Shown here: positions 19,040-27,481 of the stretch, in pieces
Layout: each line of letters opens with the position of its first letter
Position numbering within the stretch: the first letter of the stretch is position 1
Origin: Aquitalea magnusonii
Lineage (GTDB): Bacteria > Pseudomonadota > Gammaproteobacteria > Burkholderiales > Chromobacteriaceae
Length of the DNA stretch: 64,000 nt
Reading direction: 5' to 3'
Assembly (NCBI RefSeq): GCF_002217795.2
Contig: NZ_AP018823.1
Coordinates: 3,472,001-3,536,000, forward strand
The notes under the pieces: model-generated
Databases searched by the model: none
The model's input: the letters and a program-made list of their open reading frames with translations, nothing else
What the model was told of the DNA's origin: nothing
Made by a program: the position numbers and the translations under genes

Positions 19040-19924
19040 TCAGCCTGCCACCAGCGCCCGCGCCGCATCCAGCACCTGCGCCTTGGCCGCATCCACCCGC
19101 TTGCCGGCACGCCAGGCCATCATCACCTCCCAATGCCAGGCTGGCAGTTCTGCTACACACAAGCGGACCAAGGTGCCGTCTTGCAAATCAGCCTTGATCG
19201 ACAACTCTGGCATGAAGGACACAAAGCCATGCCGTAACACCAGCTCACGTGCGGCAGATGCGGGCTGCACCGCGTGAATCGGGCTGGGCAGTTGCCGCAG
19301 CATGCGAATCTGCTGGATCAGGCTCTCGCACTCATCCCCCCAAAACTGCGGCGCAATACGGTGCCGGGCAATGTCGGCCAGCGCCAGCGCCCCGTCTGCG
19401 CCTGCCAGGGGATGATTGGCAGCCACCACCGGGACAATGGGAGAGCGCCACAGCAGCTCCATCTGGATGCCTGCCATCGCCGGGCATTTCAGCACAAAGC
19501 CCACCTCCACCTGGCCAGTCAGCAAATCCTGCATGATTTGCTGGGAATGGTCGGTGCCACAGCGGATTTCCATCGGCGCATCCGCCAGCTTCATCAGCAA
19601 GGGGCCAAACACCGGTGAAGTCAGCGATGGCAGACAAGACAAGCGGATCCGTGGCACCGCAGGCGTACCCTGCATGGTTTCCAACCCTTGCCGGTAAATG
19701 GCAATGGACTGGCGCGCAGCATCCAGAAATGCCTGACAGGCATTGCTTGCCACCGCGCCACGCCGATGGCGGGTAAACAGGCTCACACCCCAGTGCTGCT
19801 CCAGCAAACCGATGCGCTGGCTGACCTGTGGCTGCGACCAGCCCCGCTTGGCAGCGGCCTGACTGAAACTGCCCAGCTCCGCCACATCCAGCAGCAACTC
19901 AAGATCGGAGATCGCAACAGACAT
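19040..19924 (-). CDS. LysR-family transcriptional regulator
   Basis: This 294-residue protein has the N-terminal LysR helix-turn-helix (LLLDVAELGSFSQAAAKRGWSQPQVSQRI, residues about 9-37) and a C-terminal effector-binding domain of the periplasmic-binding fold. It is divergent from the MdtH-like efflux gene with an 88-bp gap, the standard layout for a LysR regulator and its target. An ATGAAAT direct repeat lies around its start. The ligand is unknown; control of mdtH is inferred from position. Confidence 0.92.
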   Translation of the reverse strand: MSVAISDLELLLDVAELGSFSQAAAKRGWSQPQVSQRIGLLEQHWGVSLFTRHRRGAVASNACQAFLDAARQSIAIYRQGLETMQGTPAVPRIRLSCLPSLTSPVFGPLLMKLADAPMEIRCGTDHSQQIMQDLLTGQVEVGFVLKCPAMAGIQMELLWRSPIVPVVAANHPLAGADGALALADIARHRIAPQFWGDECESLIQQIRMLRQLPSPIHAVQPASAARELVLRHGFVSFMPELSIKADLQDGTLVRLCVAELPAWHWEVMMAWRAGKRVDAAKAQVLDAARALVAG

Positions 19925-20012
19925 AATGAAATCACATATGAAATATTAGGAGAAATAGACTTACATAATAGCTGAATGCCTACCTAGAATGCTGTTCGAA
20001 TGAGGAGATGAC

Positions 20013-21221
20013 ATGGCATCCGCACAGCGTGCACGCCGACTGGGCAAGGCTTTCATCCTGCTGGACAACCTGCTGGTGATATTTGGTTTCTTCATGGTGT
20101 TCCCACTGATCAGCCTGCACTTTGTCGACCAACTGGGCTGGAGTGCCAGCATCGTCGGCCTGGCACTGGCGATGCGCCAATTCCTGCAACAGGGACTCGG
20201 GCTATGCGGCGGTTCACTGGCAGACCGCTTTGGTGCCAAACCACTGATTGTTTGCGGCATGCTGCTGCGGGCGGCCGGCTTTGCCTGCATGGCTGTCGCC
20301 CACACGCCCTGGCTGCTCTATCTGTCCTGCTTGCTGTCAGGACTGGGCGGCACCCTGTTTGATCCACCACGCACCGCCCTGGTGGCCAAACTGGTCCGCC
20401 CCGCCGAGCGGCCACATTTCTATGCCATCCTGATGATGCAGGATAGCGCAGGGGCGGTTGCAGCAGCCTTGCTGGGTTCCTGGCTGTTGCAATTCGACTT
20501 CCGCTGGGTTGGACTGGCCGGCACCGCCATCTTCGTTCTGGCAGCCTTGGTGAATGCCCTGCTGCTACCGCCCTACCGGGTTGCCACCGGTACGGCATCG
20601 CCCTGGCAATCCATGCGTGTGGTGCTGCAAGATCGCAGCTATATGCGCTTTGTGCTGACATTAAGCGGCTATTACATGCTGGCCGTGCAAGTCATGCTGC
20701 TAGTCCCGGTCACCATCAAGCAACTCACCGGCAGCTATCAGGCCGTAGGCTGGATGTACACGCTGGAAACTTGTTTATCGCTCAGTCTGCTCTACCCGCT
20801 GGCACGTTGGGGGGAACGCCATCTGCGGCGAGAGCAGCGCATGTTGATCGGACTGGGACTGATGAGCCTGAGCCTGGCCATCATGAGCCAGATTGCCCAC
20901 CCGCTGGCCGCATTTACCGTACTGGGCCTATTCTTTCTTGGCTCCATCATCATGGAACCGGCACGGGAAACCTATGTGGCCGGCCTGGCACGTCCCCACG
21001 CCCGTGCCAGCTACCTGGGCTGCAGTCGGCTGGGGCTGGCCGTGGGCGGTGCGCTAGGCTATGTGGGCGGTGGCTGGTTGCTGGACACGGCACACCAGTG
21101 GCGGCTGCCGGAATTGCCCTGGCTGTGCCTGGCAATGGTGGGCTGCATCACCTTGCTGGCACTCTGGCTGCAACTGCTGCGCCCCGTTGCCAATCGCAGC
21201 TGCGTCAATAGTAGCATCTGA
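20013..21221 (+). CDS. mdtH: MdtH-like major facilitator drug efflux transporter
   Basis: This 402-residue protein has about 12 membrane helices. It aligns by eye along its length with E. coli Mdt[20 protein letters not shown] near the N terminus, [15 protein letters not shown] in the loop between helices 2 and 3 (the MFS signature), [23 protein letters not shown] and the C-terminal [18 protein letters not shown]. In E. coli MdtH gives modest fluoroquinolone resistance when overexpressed; the natural substrate is unclear. The divergent LysR gene is its probable regulator, and a terminator follows directly. Confidence 0.9.
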   Translation: MASAQRARRLGKAFILLDNLLVIFGFFMVFPLISLHFVDQLGWSASIVGLALAMRQFLQQGLGLCGGSLADRFGAKPLIVCGMLLRAAGFACMAVAHTPWLLYLSCLLSGLGGTLFDPPRTALVAKLVRPAERPHFYAILMMQDSAGAVAAALLGSWLLQFDFRWVGLAGTAIFVLAALVNALLLPPYRVATGTASPWQSMRVVLQDRSYMRFVLTLSGYYMLAVQVMLLVPVTIKQLTGSYQAVGWMYTLETCLSLSLLYPLARWGERHLRREQRMLIGLGLMSLSLAIMSQIAHPLAAFTVLGLFFLGSIIMEPARETYVAGLARPHARASYLGCSRLGLAVGGALGYVGGGWLLDTAHQWRLPELPWLCLAMVGCITLLALWLQLLRPVANRSCVNSSI

Positions 21222-21224
21222 AAA

Positions 21225-21256
21225 AACAAAACCCGCCTGTTGGCGGGATTCTGTTT
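21225..21256 (+). terminator. Terminator after mdtH
   Basis: CCCGCC-TGTT-GGCGGG (21232-21247) with an A-rich 5' flank and a T-rich 3' flank (ATTCTGTTT), 3 bp after the mdtH stop. Confidence 0.7.
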
Positions 21257-21322
21257 GAAGCTGTCGGGACGTTGACCGGTCAGGTCAGCGTACCTGGCAA
21301 TCCTGGCACATCCTCTACCTGA

Positions 21323-21526
21323 TCAGGCAGCCTGGATGTTCGACGCTTGCTTGCCTTTCGGGCCGCTAACGATGTCAAAGCTTACACGTTGACCTTCTTT
21401 CAGGGTCTTGAAGCCTTGCATATTGATGGCAGAGAAATGGGCAAACAGGTCTTCACCACCCTCGTCCGGGGTAATAAAGCCAAAGCCTTTAGCGTCGTTG
21501 AACCACTTAACGGTACCAATTGACAT
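21323..21526 (-). CDS. CspA-family cold-shock protein
   Basis: This 67-residue single cold-shock domain protein has both RNA-binding motifs, KGFGFI (RNP1) and DLFAHF (RNP2), and the usual opening [15 protein letters not shown]. It binds single-stranded RNA as a chaperone. AAGGAAG precedes the ATG. A readable promoter (21663-21635) predicts a 5' leader of about 100 nt, in keeping with the long, structured leaders of cspA-type genes. Whether it is cold-induced cannot be told from sequence, since many csp genes are constitutive. Confidence 0.95.
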   Translation of the reverse strand: MSIGTVKWFNDAKGFGFITPDEGGEDLFAHFSAINMQGFKTLKEGQRVSFDIVSGPKGKQASNIQAA

Positions 21527-21634
21527 GTTACTTCCTTGATTGACGATGGCTGGTGAGGCCGACCAACTTAAAGCTTGCTGCCGATTGCGGAGCATCCGCC
21601 AATGCCAAACAGCTAAGCCAAGCACCTGACTGCA

Positions 21635-21663
21635 TTTCTACGCAACCATCGAGATAGCGTCAA
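21635..21663 (-). promoter_or_regulatory. Cold-shock gene promoter
   Basis: -35 TTGACG (21663-21658), 17-bp spacer, -10 TAGAAA (21640-21635) on the minus strand, predicting a leader of about 100 nt before the ATG at 21526. Confidence 0.6.
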
Positions 21664-21689
21664 GTGCAAAAGGAATTCGCACCTGCCCC

Positions 21690-21736
21690 TTGAAAAAAAG
21701 TCGGGGGGAGCCAAAATTGAAGTAAACCGCGGTTTA
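21690..21736 (+). promoter_or_regulatory. clpS promoter and 14-bp palindrome at the start site
   Basis: -35 TTGAAA (21690-21695), 17-bp spacer, -10-like AAAATT (21713-21718). The perfect palindrome TAAACCGCGGTTTA (21723-21736) covers the expected start point and ends 13 bp before the clpS ATG, a position suited to a repressor. The cognate protein is unknown. No strong Shine-Dalgarno sequence precedes clpS. Confidence 0.5.
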
Positions 21737-21749
21737 ACTGAAAGTCGAC

Positions 21750-22058
21750 ATGTCCACGCAGTTCAGCGACGACACCGTAAAAGAGGTGTCACGGGTGAGG
21801 ACCACCCCTCCCCCCATGTATAAGGTATTGTTATTGAACGATGATTTCACCCCGATGGAATTTGTGGTGGAAGTGTTGCAACAGTTGTTCCACATGAACC
21901 GGGAAAAGGCTACCCAGGTCATGCTGCAAGTCCATACGCAAGGCCACGGCGTGTGTGGCGTTTATACCAAAGACGTGGCTGCCACCAAGGTTGAACAGGT
22001 GTCGCAATTTGCCAAAGCACACCAGCATCCGCTTCAGTGCGTTATGGAGGAAAACTGA
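21750..22058 (+). CDS. clpS: ClpAP adaptor protein ClpS
   Basis: This 102-residue adaptor delivers N-degron substrates to ClpAP. The core is well conserved: [20 protein letters not shown] with the NDD/D-F-T-P-M substrate-pocket residues, then [20 protein letters not shown]. The N-terminal ~24 residues are a flexible extension, as in other ClpS proteins. The stop overlaps the clpA start (TGATG), so translation is coupled. Confidence 0.97.
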   Translation: MSTQFSDDTVKEVSRVRTTPPPMYKVLLLNDDFTPMEFVVEVLQQLFHMNREKATQVMLQVHTQGHGVCGVYTKDVAATKVEQVSQFAKAHQHPLQCVMEEN

Positions 22059-24337
22059 TGATTGCCCAGGAGCTTGAAGTAAGCCTGCATATGGCGTTCA
22101 TGGACGCCAGGCGCAAGCGCCACGAATTCATCAGCGTGGAGCATCTGCTGCTTGCCATGATCGACAATCCCTCCGCCGCCGATGTACTACGCGCCTGCGG
22201 GGCCAATCTCGACCAGCTAAAAAAACAGTTGGGCGATTTCATTGACGAACACACACCAACCGTCCCGGGGGAAACCGAGGTTGAAACCCAGCCCACGCTG
22301 GGATTCCAGCGGGTGATTCAGCGTGCCATTCTGCATGTCCAGTCTTCCGGCAAGAAGGAAGTGACCGGAGCCAACATTCTGGTAGCCATCTTCGGCGAAA
22401 AAGACTCCCATGCGGTGTACTACCTGCATCAGCAGGGCATTTCCCGGCTGGATGTGGTCAATTTCATCTCGCATGGCATCACCAAGCAGCGTTCGCCGCA
22501 ACATCCGCCGGAACCGCGTGACCAGCACAACGAGTCCGATGGCGAGGAACAAGCCACCGGGCCAGGCGGTGCGCTGGAAAACTATACCCAGAACCTTAAC
22601 CAGCAAGCCCGCGATGGCAAGATCGACCCGCTGATCGGTCGTGAGCAAGAGCTTGAACGCACCGTGCAAATCCTGTGCCGCCGCCGCAAGAACAACCCGC
22701 TGCTGGTGGGTGAGGCTGGCGTAGGCAAGACTGCAATTGCAGAAGGGCTGGCACGTCGCATCGTCAACAACGAAGTGCCCGAGGTACTGTCCAAGGCCAC
22801 CGTCTACGCGCTGGACATGGGTGCGCTGCTGGCAGGCACCAAGTATCGCGGGGATTTCGAACAGCGCCTGAAGGCTGTGATCAAGCAACTGACCGAAGAT
22901 GAACACGCCATTTTGTTCATCGACGAAATCCACACGCTGATTGGTGCCGGTGCGGCCTCTGGCGGTACGCTGGATGCCTCCAACCTGCTCAAACCGGCCC
23001 TGTCCAATGGCAGCCTGCGTTGCATTGGTGCCACCACCTATAACGAATACCGTGGCATTTTTGAGAAGGACAACGCCCTGTCACGGCGCTTCCAGAAGAT
23101 CGACGTGGCCGAACCCACAGTGGAACAGACCATCGAGATTCTCAAGGGACTGAAATCGCGCTTCGAGGCGCACCATGGCGTGAAGTACACACAGTCGGCC
23201 CTGTCTACCGCCGCTGAACTGTCGGCCCGCTATATCAATGACCGTCACCTGCCGGACAAGGCAATCGACGTGATTGACGAAGCTGGCGCTGCGCAGAAGA
23301 TTCTGCCCAAGTCCAAGCAGAAGAAGGTGATCAACAAGTCGGAGATCGAAGAGATCGTTGCCAAGATTGCCCGTATTCCGCCCAAGACCGTCTCCAGCGA
23401 CGACAAGAACGTGCTGAAGAACCTGGAGCGTGACCTCAAGAACGTGGTATTCGGTCAGGACAAAGCCATTGAAAGCCTGGCCACCGCCATCAAGATGACA
23501 CGCTCTGGGCTGGGCAATCCGCACAAGCCGATCGGCTCTTTCCTGTTCTCCGGTCCCACCGGGGTAGGCAAGACCGAAGTGGCCAAGCAACTGGCCTATG
23601 TGCTGGGTGTGGAGCTGATTCGCTTTGACATGTCCGAATACATGGAACGTCATGCGGTAAGCCGGCTGATTGGCGCACCTCCGGGCTATGTCGGTTTTGA
23701 ACAGGGCGGCCAGATGACCGAAGCCATCAACAAGCACCCTTACGCGGTGTTGCTGCTGGACGAAATCGAGAAGGCGCATCCGGACATCTACAACGTACTG
23801 TTGCAGGTAATGGATCACGGCACCCTGACGGACAACAACGGGCGCAAGGCCGACTTCCGTAACGTGGTGATCATCATGACCACCAATGCCGGGGCCGAAG
23901 CCATGTCCAAGCCGACGCTGGGCTTTACCCAGTCCAAGGAAGCCGGTGATGAAATGGCGGACATCAAACGCTTGTTCAGCCCGGAATTCCGCAACCGGCT
24001 GGATGCCACCATTTCCTTCAAGATGCTGGATGAGCAGATCATCATGCAGGTGGTGGACAAGTTCCTGATGCAGCTTGAGCATCAGCTTGGCGACAAGAAG
24101 GTGGAAATCCACTTTACGGATGCCTTGCGCGCCTTCCTGGCCAAGCGCGGCTTCGACCCGCTGATGGGCGCACGTCCAATGGCAAGGCTGATTCAGGACA
24201 CTATCCGCAAGGCACTGGCAGATGAGTTGCTGTTCGGTCGCCTGGCTAATGGTGGCGAAGTAACCGTCGACATCAATGACCAAGATGTCGTCGAGTTGCA
24301 ATTTGACACTGAATCCCTGGCTGCGGAACCAGCATAA
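22058..24337 (+). CDS. clpA: ATP-dependent Clp protease ATP-binding subunit ClpA
   Basis: This 759-residue class-I Clp ATPase unfolds proteins and feeds them to ClpP. It has an N-terminal Clp repeat domain (about residues 1-145), D1 AAA+ with Walker [14 protein letters not shown] near 218, and D2 with [13 protein letters not shown] near 500 and Walker [12 protein letters not shown]. There is no long middle coiled coil, which separates it from ClpB. The ATG at 22058 overlaps the clpS stop and gives the standard ClpA N terminus; an earlier in-frame start lies inside clpS. clpP is not in the window. Confidence 0.97.
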   Translation: MIAQELEVSLHMAFMDARRKRHEFISVEHLLLAMIDNPSAADVLRACGANLDQLKKQLGDFIDEHTPTVPGETEVETQPTLGFQRVIQRAILHVQSSGKKEVTGANILVAIFGEKDSHAVYYLHQQGISRLDVVNFISHGITKQRSPQHPPEPRDQHNESDGEEQATGPGGALENYTQNLNQQARDGKIDPLIGREQELERTVQILCRRRKNNPLLVGEAGVGKTAIAEGLARRIVNNEVPEVLSKATVYALDMGALLAGTKYRGDFEQRLKAVIKQLTEDEHAILFIDEIHTLIGAGAASGGTLDASNLLKPALSNGSLRCIGATTYNEYRGIFEKDNALSRRFQKIDVAEPTVEQTIEILKGLKSRFEAHHGVKYTQSALSTAAELSARYINDRHLPDKAIDVIDEAGAAQKILPKSKQKKVINKSEIEEIVAKIARIPPKTVSSDDKNVLKNLERDLKNVVFGQDKAIESLATAIKMTRSGLGNPHKPIGSFLFSGPTGVGKTEVAKQLAYVLGVELIRFDMSEYMERHAVSRLIGAPPGYVGFEQGGQMTEAINKHPYAVLLLDEIEKAHPDIYNVLLQVMDHGTLTDNNGRKADFRNVVIIMTTNAGAEAMSKPTLGFTQSKEAGDEMADIKRLFSPEFRNRLDATISFKMLDEQIIMQVVDKFLMQLEHQLGDKKVEIHFTDALRAFLAKRGFDPLMGARPMARLIQDTIRKALADELLFGRLANGGEVTVDINDQDVVELQFDTESLAAEPA

Positions 24338-24360
24338 ACCCAGCGACTGCACGACGCACA

Positions 24361-24388
24361 ACGCCCGCAACAGCGGGCGTTTTCTTTT
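24361..24388 (+). terminator. Intrinsic terminator of clpSA
   Basis: ACGCCCGC-AACA-GCGGGCGT followed by TTTCTTTT, between convergent clpA and xerD. Confidence 0.88.
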
Positions 24389-24400
24389 ACCGACAGGGCC

Positions 24401-25282
24401 TCAGCCGCGCGGATGGTGCTGGGCATGCAACTGTTTGAGCCGTTCGCGAGCGACATGGGTGTAGATCTGCGTGGTGGATATATCCGAATGCCCCAGCAAC
24501 AACTGTACAACGCGCAGGTCGGCCCCATGGTTCACCAGATGGGTGGCAAAGGCATGCCGCAACATATGCGGCCCAACGGGTGGCAAACCCTGCGCACTGG
24601 CATAGCTGGCAATCAGATGCCAGGCCATCTGCCGGCTCATGCCAGCCTTGCGCTGGGTGACAAATACGGCATCGCACTGCGCCCCGCCCAACAGCAGCAC
24701 ACGGGCTTCCCTGAAGTAGCGCTCCAGCCAGTCCAGTGCAATCTCTCCCAAGGGCACCATACGCTCCTTGTTACCCTTGCCGCGGGTGATGATCAGGCCC
24801 GTCACCATGTCCAGTTGCTGCAGCGTCAGCCCCACCAGTTCGGACACGCGCAAGCCGGTTGCATACAGCACTTCAAACATGGCCCGGTCGCGCAGTCCCA
24901 GCGGCGTTTCCACGTCGGGTGCCTGCAACAACAGCTCGACCTGCGCTTCAGACAGGGTTTTGGGCAGCCGCTGCCCCAGCCTGGGGTTATCCAGATGCAG
25001 GCTGGGGTCGTCATTGCGCTGTTTTGTCCCTAGCAGATACTGGTAATAGCGCCGCAGACAGGACAGCAGCCTGGCTCGCGTCGCAGGTTTCTCCCGCTCC
25101 ACACCTGCCAGCAGCGCCTGCTGTAGCTGGGCGTGGCTGGCTGACTCCAGCGTGCTGTCCTGGCTTTGCAGCTGCTTTTGCATTTTGGCCAGATCGCGGC
25201 GATAAGCCGCCAGGGTATTGGCGGACAAGCCATCGGTCAGCCACAGATGATCCAGAAACCGGTCTATGCTTTCCGTAGTCAT
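24401..25282 (-). CDS. xerD: Site-specific tyrosine recombinase XerD
   Basis: This 293-residue recombinase resolves chromosome dimers at dif together with XerC and FtsK. It has an N-terminal SAM-like core-binding domain (about 1-90) and a C-terminal catalytic domain. The active-site set is intact: Arg in TGLRVSELVGL, HMLRHAFATHL (His and Arg), LLGHSDIS (His) and the nucleophile in TTQIYTHVA. ATG 25282 gives the normal XerD N terminus; the open frame extends further upstream across the rplS terminator, which argues against earlier starts. It is the only recombinase here and is not linked to a mobile element. Confidence 0.94.
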   Translation of the reverse strand: MTTESIDRFLDHLWLTDGLSANTLAAYRRDLAKMQKQLQSQDSTLESASHAQLQQALLAGVEREKPATRARLLSCLRRYYQYLLGTKQRNDDPSLHLDNPRLGQRLPKTLSEAQVELLLQAPDVETPLGLRDRAMFEVLYATGLRVSELVGLTLQQLDMVTGLIITRGKGNKERMVPLGEIALDWLERYFREARVLLLGGAQCDAVFVTQRKAGMSRQMAWHLIASYASAQGLPPVGPHMLRHAFATHLVNHGADLRVVQLLLGHSDISTTQIYTHVARERLKQLHAQHHPRG

Positions 25283-25306
25283 GCAGGGTTTCCTGGCAGA
25301 AGACAT

Positions 25307-25338
25307 AAAAAAAGCGCAAGGTGTAAACCTTGCGCTTT
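25307..25338 (-). terminator. Intrinsic terminator of the rpsP-rplS operon
   Basis: Read on the minus strand, AAAGCGCAAGG and CCTTGCGCTTT form an 11-bp stem with a TTTACA loop, followed by a T-run (25310-25307 and adjoining). It lies 24 bp after the rplS stop. Confidence 0.92.
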
Positions 25339-25361
25339 CATCATACCTGACGGTATCAGGA

Positions 25362-25730
25362 TCAGCCTTGCTTGCGAGCCGGCAGTTTTTCCTTGATACG
25401 TGCGGACTTGCCGGTACGACCACGCAGGTAGTACAGCTTGGCGCGACGTACGTCACCACGGCGCTTCACTTCAACGGAAGCCACCAGCGGGGAGTAGGTC
25501 TGGAAAGTACGCTCAACACCTTCACCGGCGGACATCTTGCGCACGATGAAAGAGCTGTTCAGGCCGCGGTTACGCTTGGCGATAACAACGCCTTCGTAAG
25601 CCTGCAGACGTTCGCGGTTACCTTCCTTTACCTTGACATTCACCACAACGGTATCGCCAGGAGCGAATTCCGGGATGGTTTTGCCCAGGCGGGCGATTTC
25701 TTCTTGCTCGAGTTTCTGGATCAGATCCAT
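25362..25730 (-). CDS. rplS: 50S ribosomal protein L19
   Basis: This 122-residue protein is L19, located at the 30S-50S interface. Characteristic sequence: [38 protein letters not shown] and [21 protein letters not shown]. It is slightly longer at the C terminus than the 115-residue E. coli protein. It is the last gene of the rpsP-rimM-trmD-rplS operon, 3 bp after trmD. Confidence 0.98.
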   Translation of the reverse strand: MDLIQKLEQEEIARLGKTIPEFAPGDTVVVNVKVKEGNRERLQAYEGVVIAKRNRGLNSSFIVRKMSAGEGVERTFQTYSPLVASVEVKRRGDVRRAKLYYLRGRTGKSARIKEKLPARKQG

Positions 25731-25733
25731 GTG

Positions 25734-26501
25734 TTACTCCGGTTTTTTACGGATATCTTGTTCCTGCTGGTACTCTGCCAGCAGCCGAGATTCCTGTTTT
25801 GTCAAAGTGCGGCCCTGCAACAGCTCTGGTCGACGTTGCCACGTTCTTCCCAGCGCCTGCTTGAGCCGCCATTTAGCAATCAGTGCATGATTTCCGGACA
25901 TGAGTACATCCGGCACCCGCATGCCCTGATAGTCTTCGGGTCGGGTATAGTGCGGACAATCAAGGAGTCCGTTCACAAATGAGTCTTCATAAGCAGACTG
26001 GGCGTCGTTGAGAACACCGGGAAGCAGCCGGATGACCGCATCCATCAGCACCATGGCCGGTAGCTCGCCACCGGACAACACGTAGTCGCCAATGGAAACT
26101 TCCTCGTCCACCTGCCGCTCGATCAAACGCTCGTCCACCCCTTCGTAACGTCCGCACAGCACAATCAGACCGGGACGACGGGACAGCTCAACCGCTTTTT
26201 CGTGCGTCAATGCACGCCCTTGCGGGGACAGGTAGATAACATGGCTCTCTTCGACACCTGCTGCCTGCTGACGCGCCTTGGCTGCCGTAATGGCGGCCTC
26301 CAGCGGTTCTATCAGCATCAGCATGCCAGGCCCACCACCATAAGGACGGTCGTCCACACGGCGGTAGTTGTCATGGGTGAAATCGCGTGGATTCCATTTC
26401 TGGAAATCCCAAATGCCCAGATCAAGCGCCCGCTGGCTTACACCAAAGCGGGCGATGGCATCGAACATTTCCGGAAACAGCGTGATGGCATCGATATGCA
26501 T
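25734..26501 (-). CDS. trmD: tRNA (guanine-37-N1)-methyltransferase TrmD
   Basis: This 255-residue SPOUT methyltransferase makes m1G37 in tRNAs that read CNN codons, which prevents frameshifting. The SAM-binding knot motifs are present: [24 protein letters not shown] and [17 protein letters not shown]. The N-terminal [13 protein letters not shown] and RPYGGGPGM are typical. Its ATG overlaps the rimM stop by one base (TGATG). Confidence 0.98.
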   Translation of the reverse strand: MHIDAITLFPEMFDAIARFGVSQRALDLGIWDFQKWNPRDFTHDNYRRVDDRPYGGGPGMLMLIEPLEAAITAAKARQQAAGVEESHVIYLSPQGRALTHEKAVELSRRPGLIVLCGRYEGVDERLIERQVDEEVSIGDYVLSGGELPAMVLMDAVIRLLPGVLNDAQSAYEDSFVNGLLDCPHYTRPEDYQGMRVPDVLMSGNHALIAKWRLKQALGRTWQRRPELLQGRTLTKQESRLLAEYQQEQDIRKKPE

Positions 26502-27007
26502 CAGTAATCCAGGCCCCAGTCGACTGAAATGCGGGCCTCAGCCAGACTGACATCCAGTACGAACTGGCCAACGAAGGGAATCAGCCGCTGGCCGTGTTCG
26601 CCTTCTACCACCAATACGTCGTTGGCACCGGTTTCCATCAATTCGGTCACCTTGCCAAGCACCACACCTTGCTGGTTGACGACAGACAGGCCGATCAGAT
26701 CGGACCAGTAATATTCATCAGTACCAGCTTCCGGCAATTCACTACGGGGAACAGCAATTTGCAGGCCGCGCAGAGCTTCCGCCGCGTCGCGATCTTCAAT
26801 ACCTTGCAGCTTGACGGACAAGCCCTTGGGCTGCACTGCCCCGTTTTCAAATGTGTACGGCTTCCAGCTGTCATCCTTGCCCAGCCACCAGACCGGGTAG
26901 TCAAACAGACCGTCAGCGTATTCGGTATCGGCCTGGACCTTGATCCAGCCCTTGATACCGAAGGCGCCACGCACAAACCCCATCAAGACGAGATCTTCCT
27001 TGCGCAT
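26501..27007 (-). CDS. rimM: Ribosome maturation factor RimM
   Basis: This 168-residue protein aids 30S 3'-domain assembly by binding S19. It has the N-terminal RimM barrel ([17 protein letters not shown], ending with [15 protein letters not shown]) and a C-terminal PRC-type barrel ([13 protein letters not shown]..., [15 protein letters not shown]). It lies 33 bp downstream of rpsP in the conserved operon. Confidence 0.97.
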   Translation of the reverse strand: MRKEDLVLMGFVRGAFGIKGWIKVQADTEYADGLFDYPVWWLGKDDSWKPYTFENGAVQPKGLSVKLQGIEDRDAAEALRGLQIAVPRSELPEAGTDEYYWSDLIGLSVVNQQGVVLGKVTELMETGANDVLVVEGEHGQRLIPFVGQFVLDVSLAEARISVDWGLDY

Positions 27008-27040
27008 GCGCCTTAGTCCGCGAGTTGAGTCAACGAACGA

Positions 27041-27289
27041 TTAGGCAGCAACCTTCTGCTCTTTCAGCAGCTTGGCTACAGCGTCGGTAACCTGGGCACC
27101 AACGCCGATCCAGTAGTTCAGACGATCGGAAGTCAGGCGCACGCGCTCTTCCTTCTCGTTAGCTACCGGGTTGTAGAAGCCAACGCGCTCGATGAAGCGA
27201 CCGTCACGACGGTTACGGGAATCGGTCACCACGATGTTGTAGAACGGACGGTTCTTGGCGCCGCCACGTGCCAGACGAATCACTACCAT
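27041..27289 (-). CDS. rpsP: 30S ribosomal protein S16
   Basis: This 82-residue protein is S16, an early-binding 30S assembly protein. The sequence [20 protein letters not shown] and the [14 protein letters not shown] stretch are diagnostic. It is the first gene of the operon and has a good promoter at 27364-27335. Confidence 0.98.
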   Translation of the reverse strand: MVVIRLARGGAKNRPFYNIVVTDSRNRRDGRFIERVGFYNPVANEKEERVRLTSDRLNYWIGVGAQVTDAVAKLLKEQKVAA

Positions 27290-27334
27290 TGTCGATTGTC
27301 CTTAGATAAAAACGGTATCGTAGAAAAGCCCACG

Positions 27335-27364
27335 ATTCTATGGCACTTTTCCCTTATCTTGCAA
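27335..27364 (-). promoter_or_regulatory. rpsP operon promoter
   Basis: -35 TTGCAA (27364-27359), 18-bp spacer, -10 TAGAAT (27340-27335) on the minus strand, about 40 bp before the rpsP start. Confidence 0.65.
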
Positions 27365-27481
27365 GCGCTTAATACGCCTGCCAGTCCTGCCACCCGTTAT
27401 CGGTCAGCAGATCAGCCCTGCTTTGACGAAAAAAACCACACCGCTGCTCTGCAATCTGCCAACGACAAGCGTCGCGGCGCA

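Noticed and set aside
24401..25282. xerD as evidence of an integrated element
   Set aside because: The protein is the housekeeping XerD, flanked by core genes, with no attachment repeats or phage genes.
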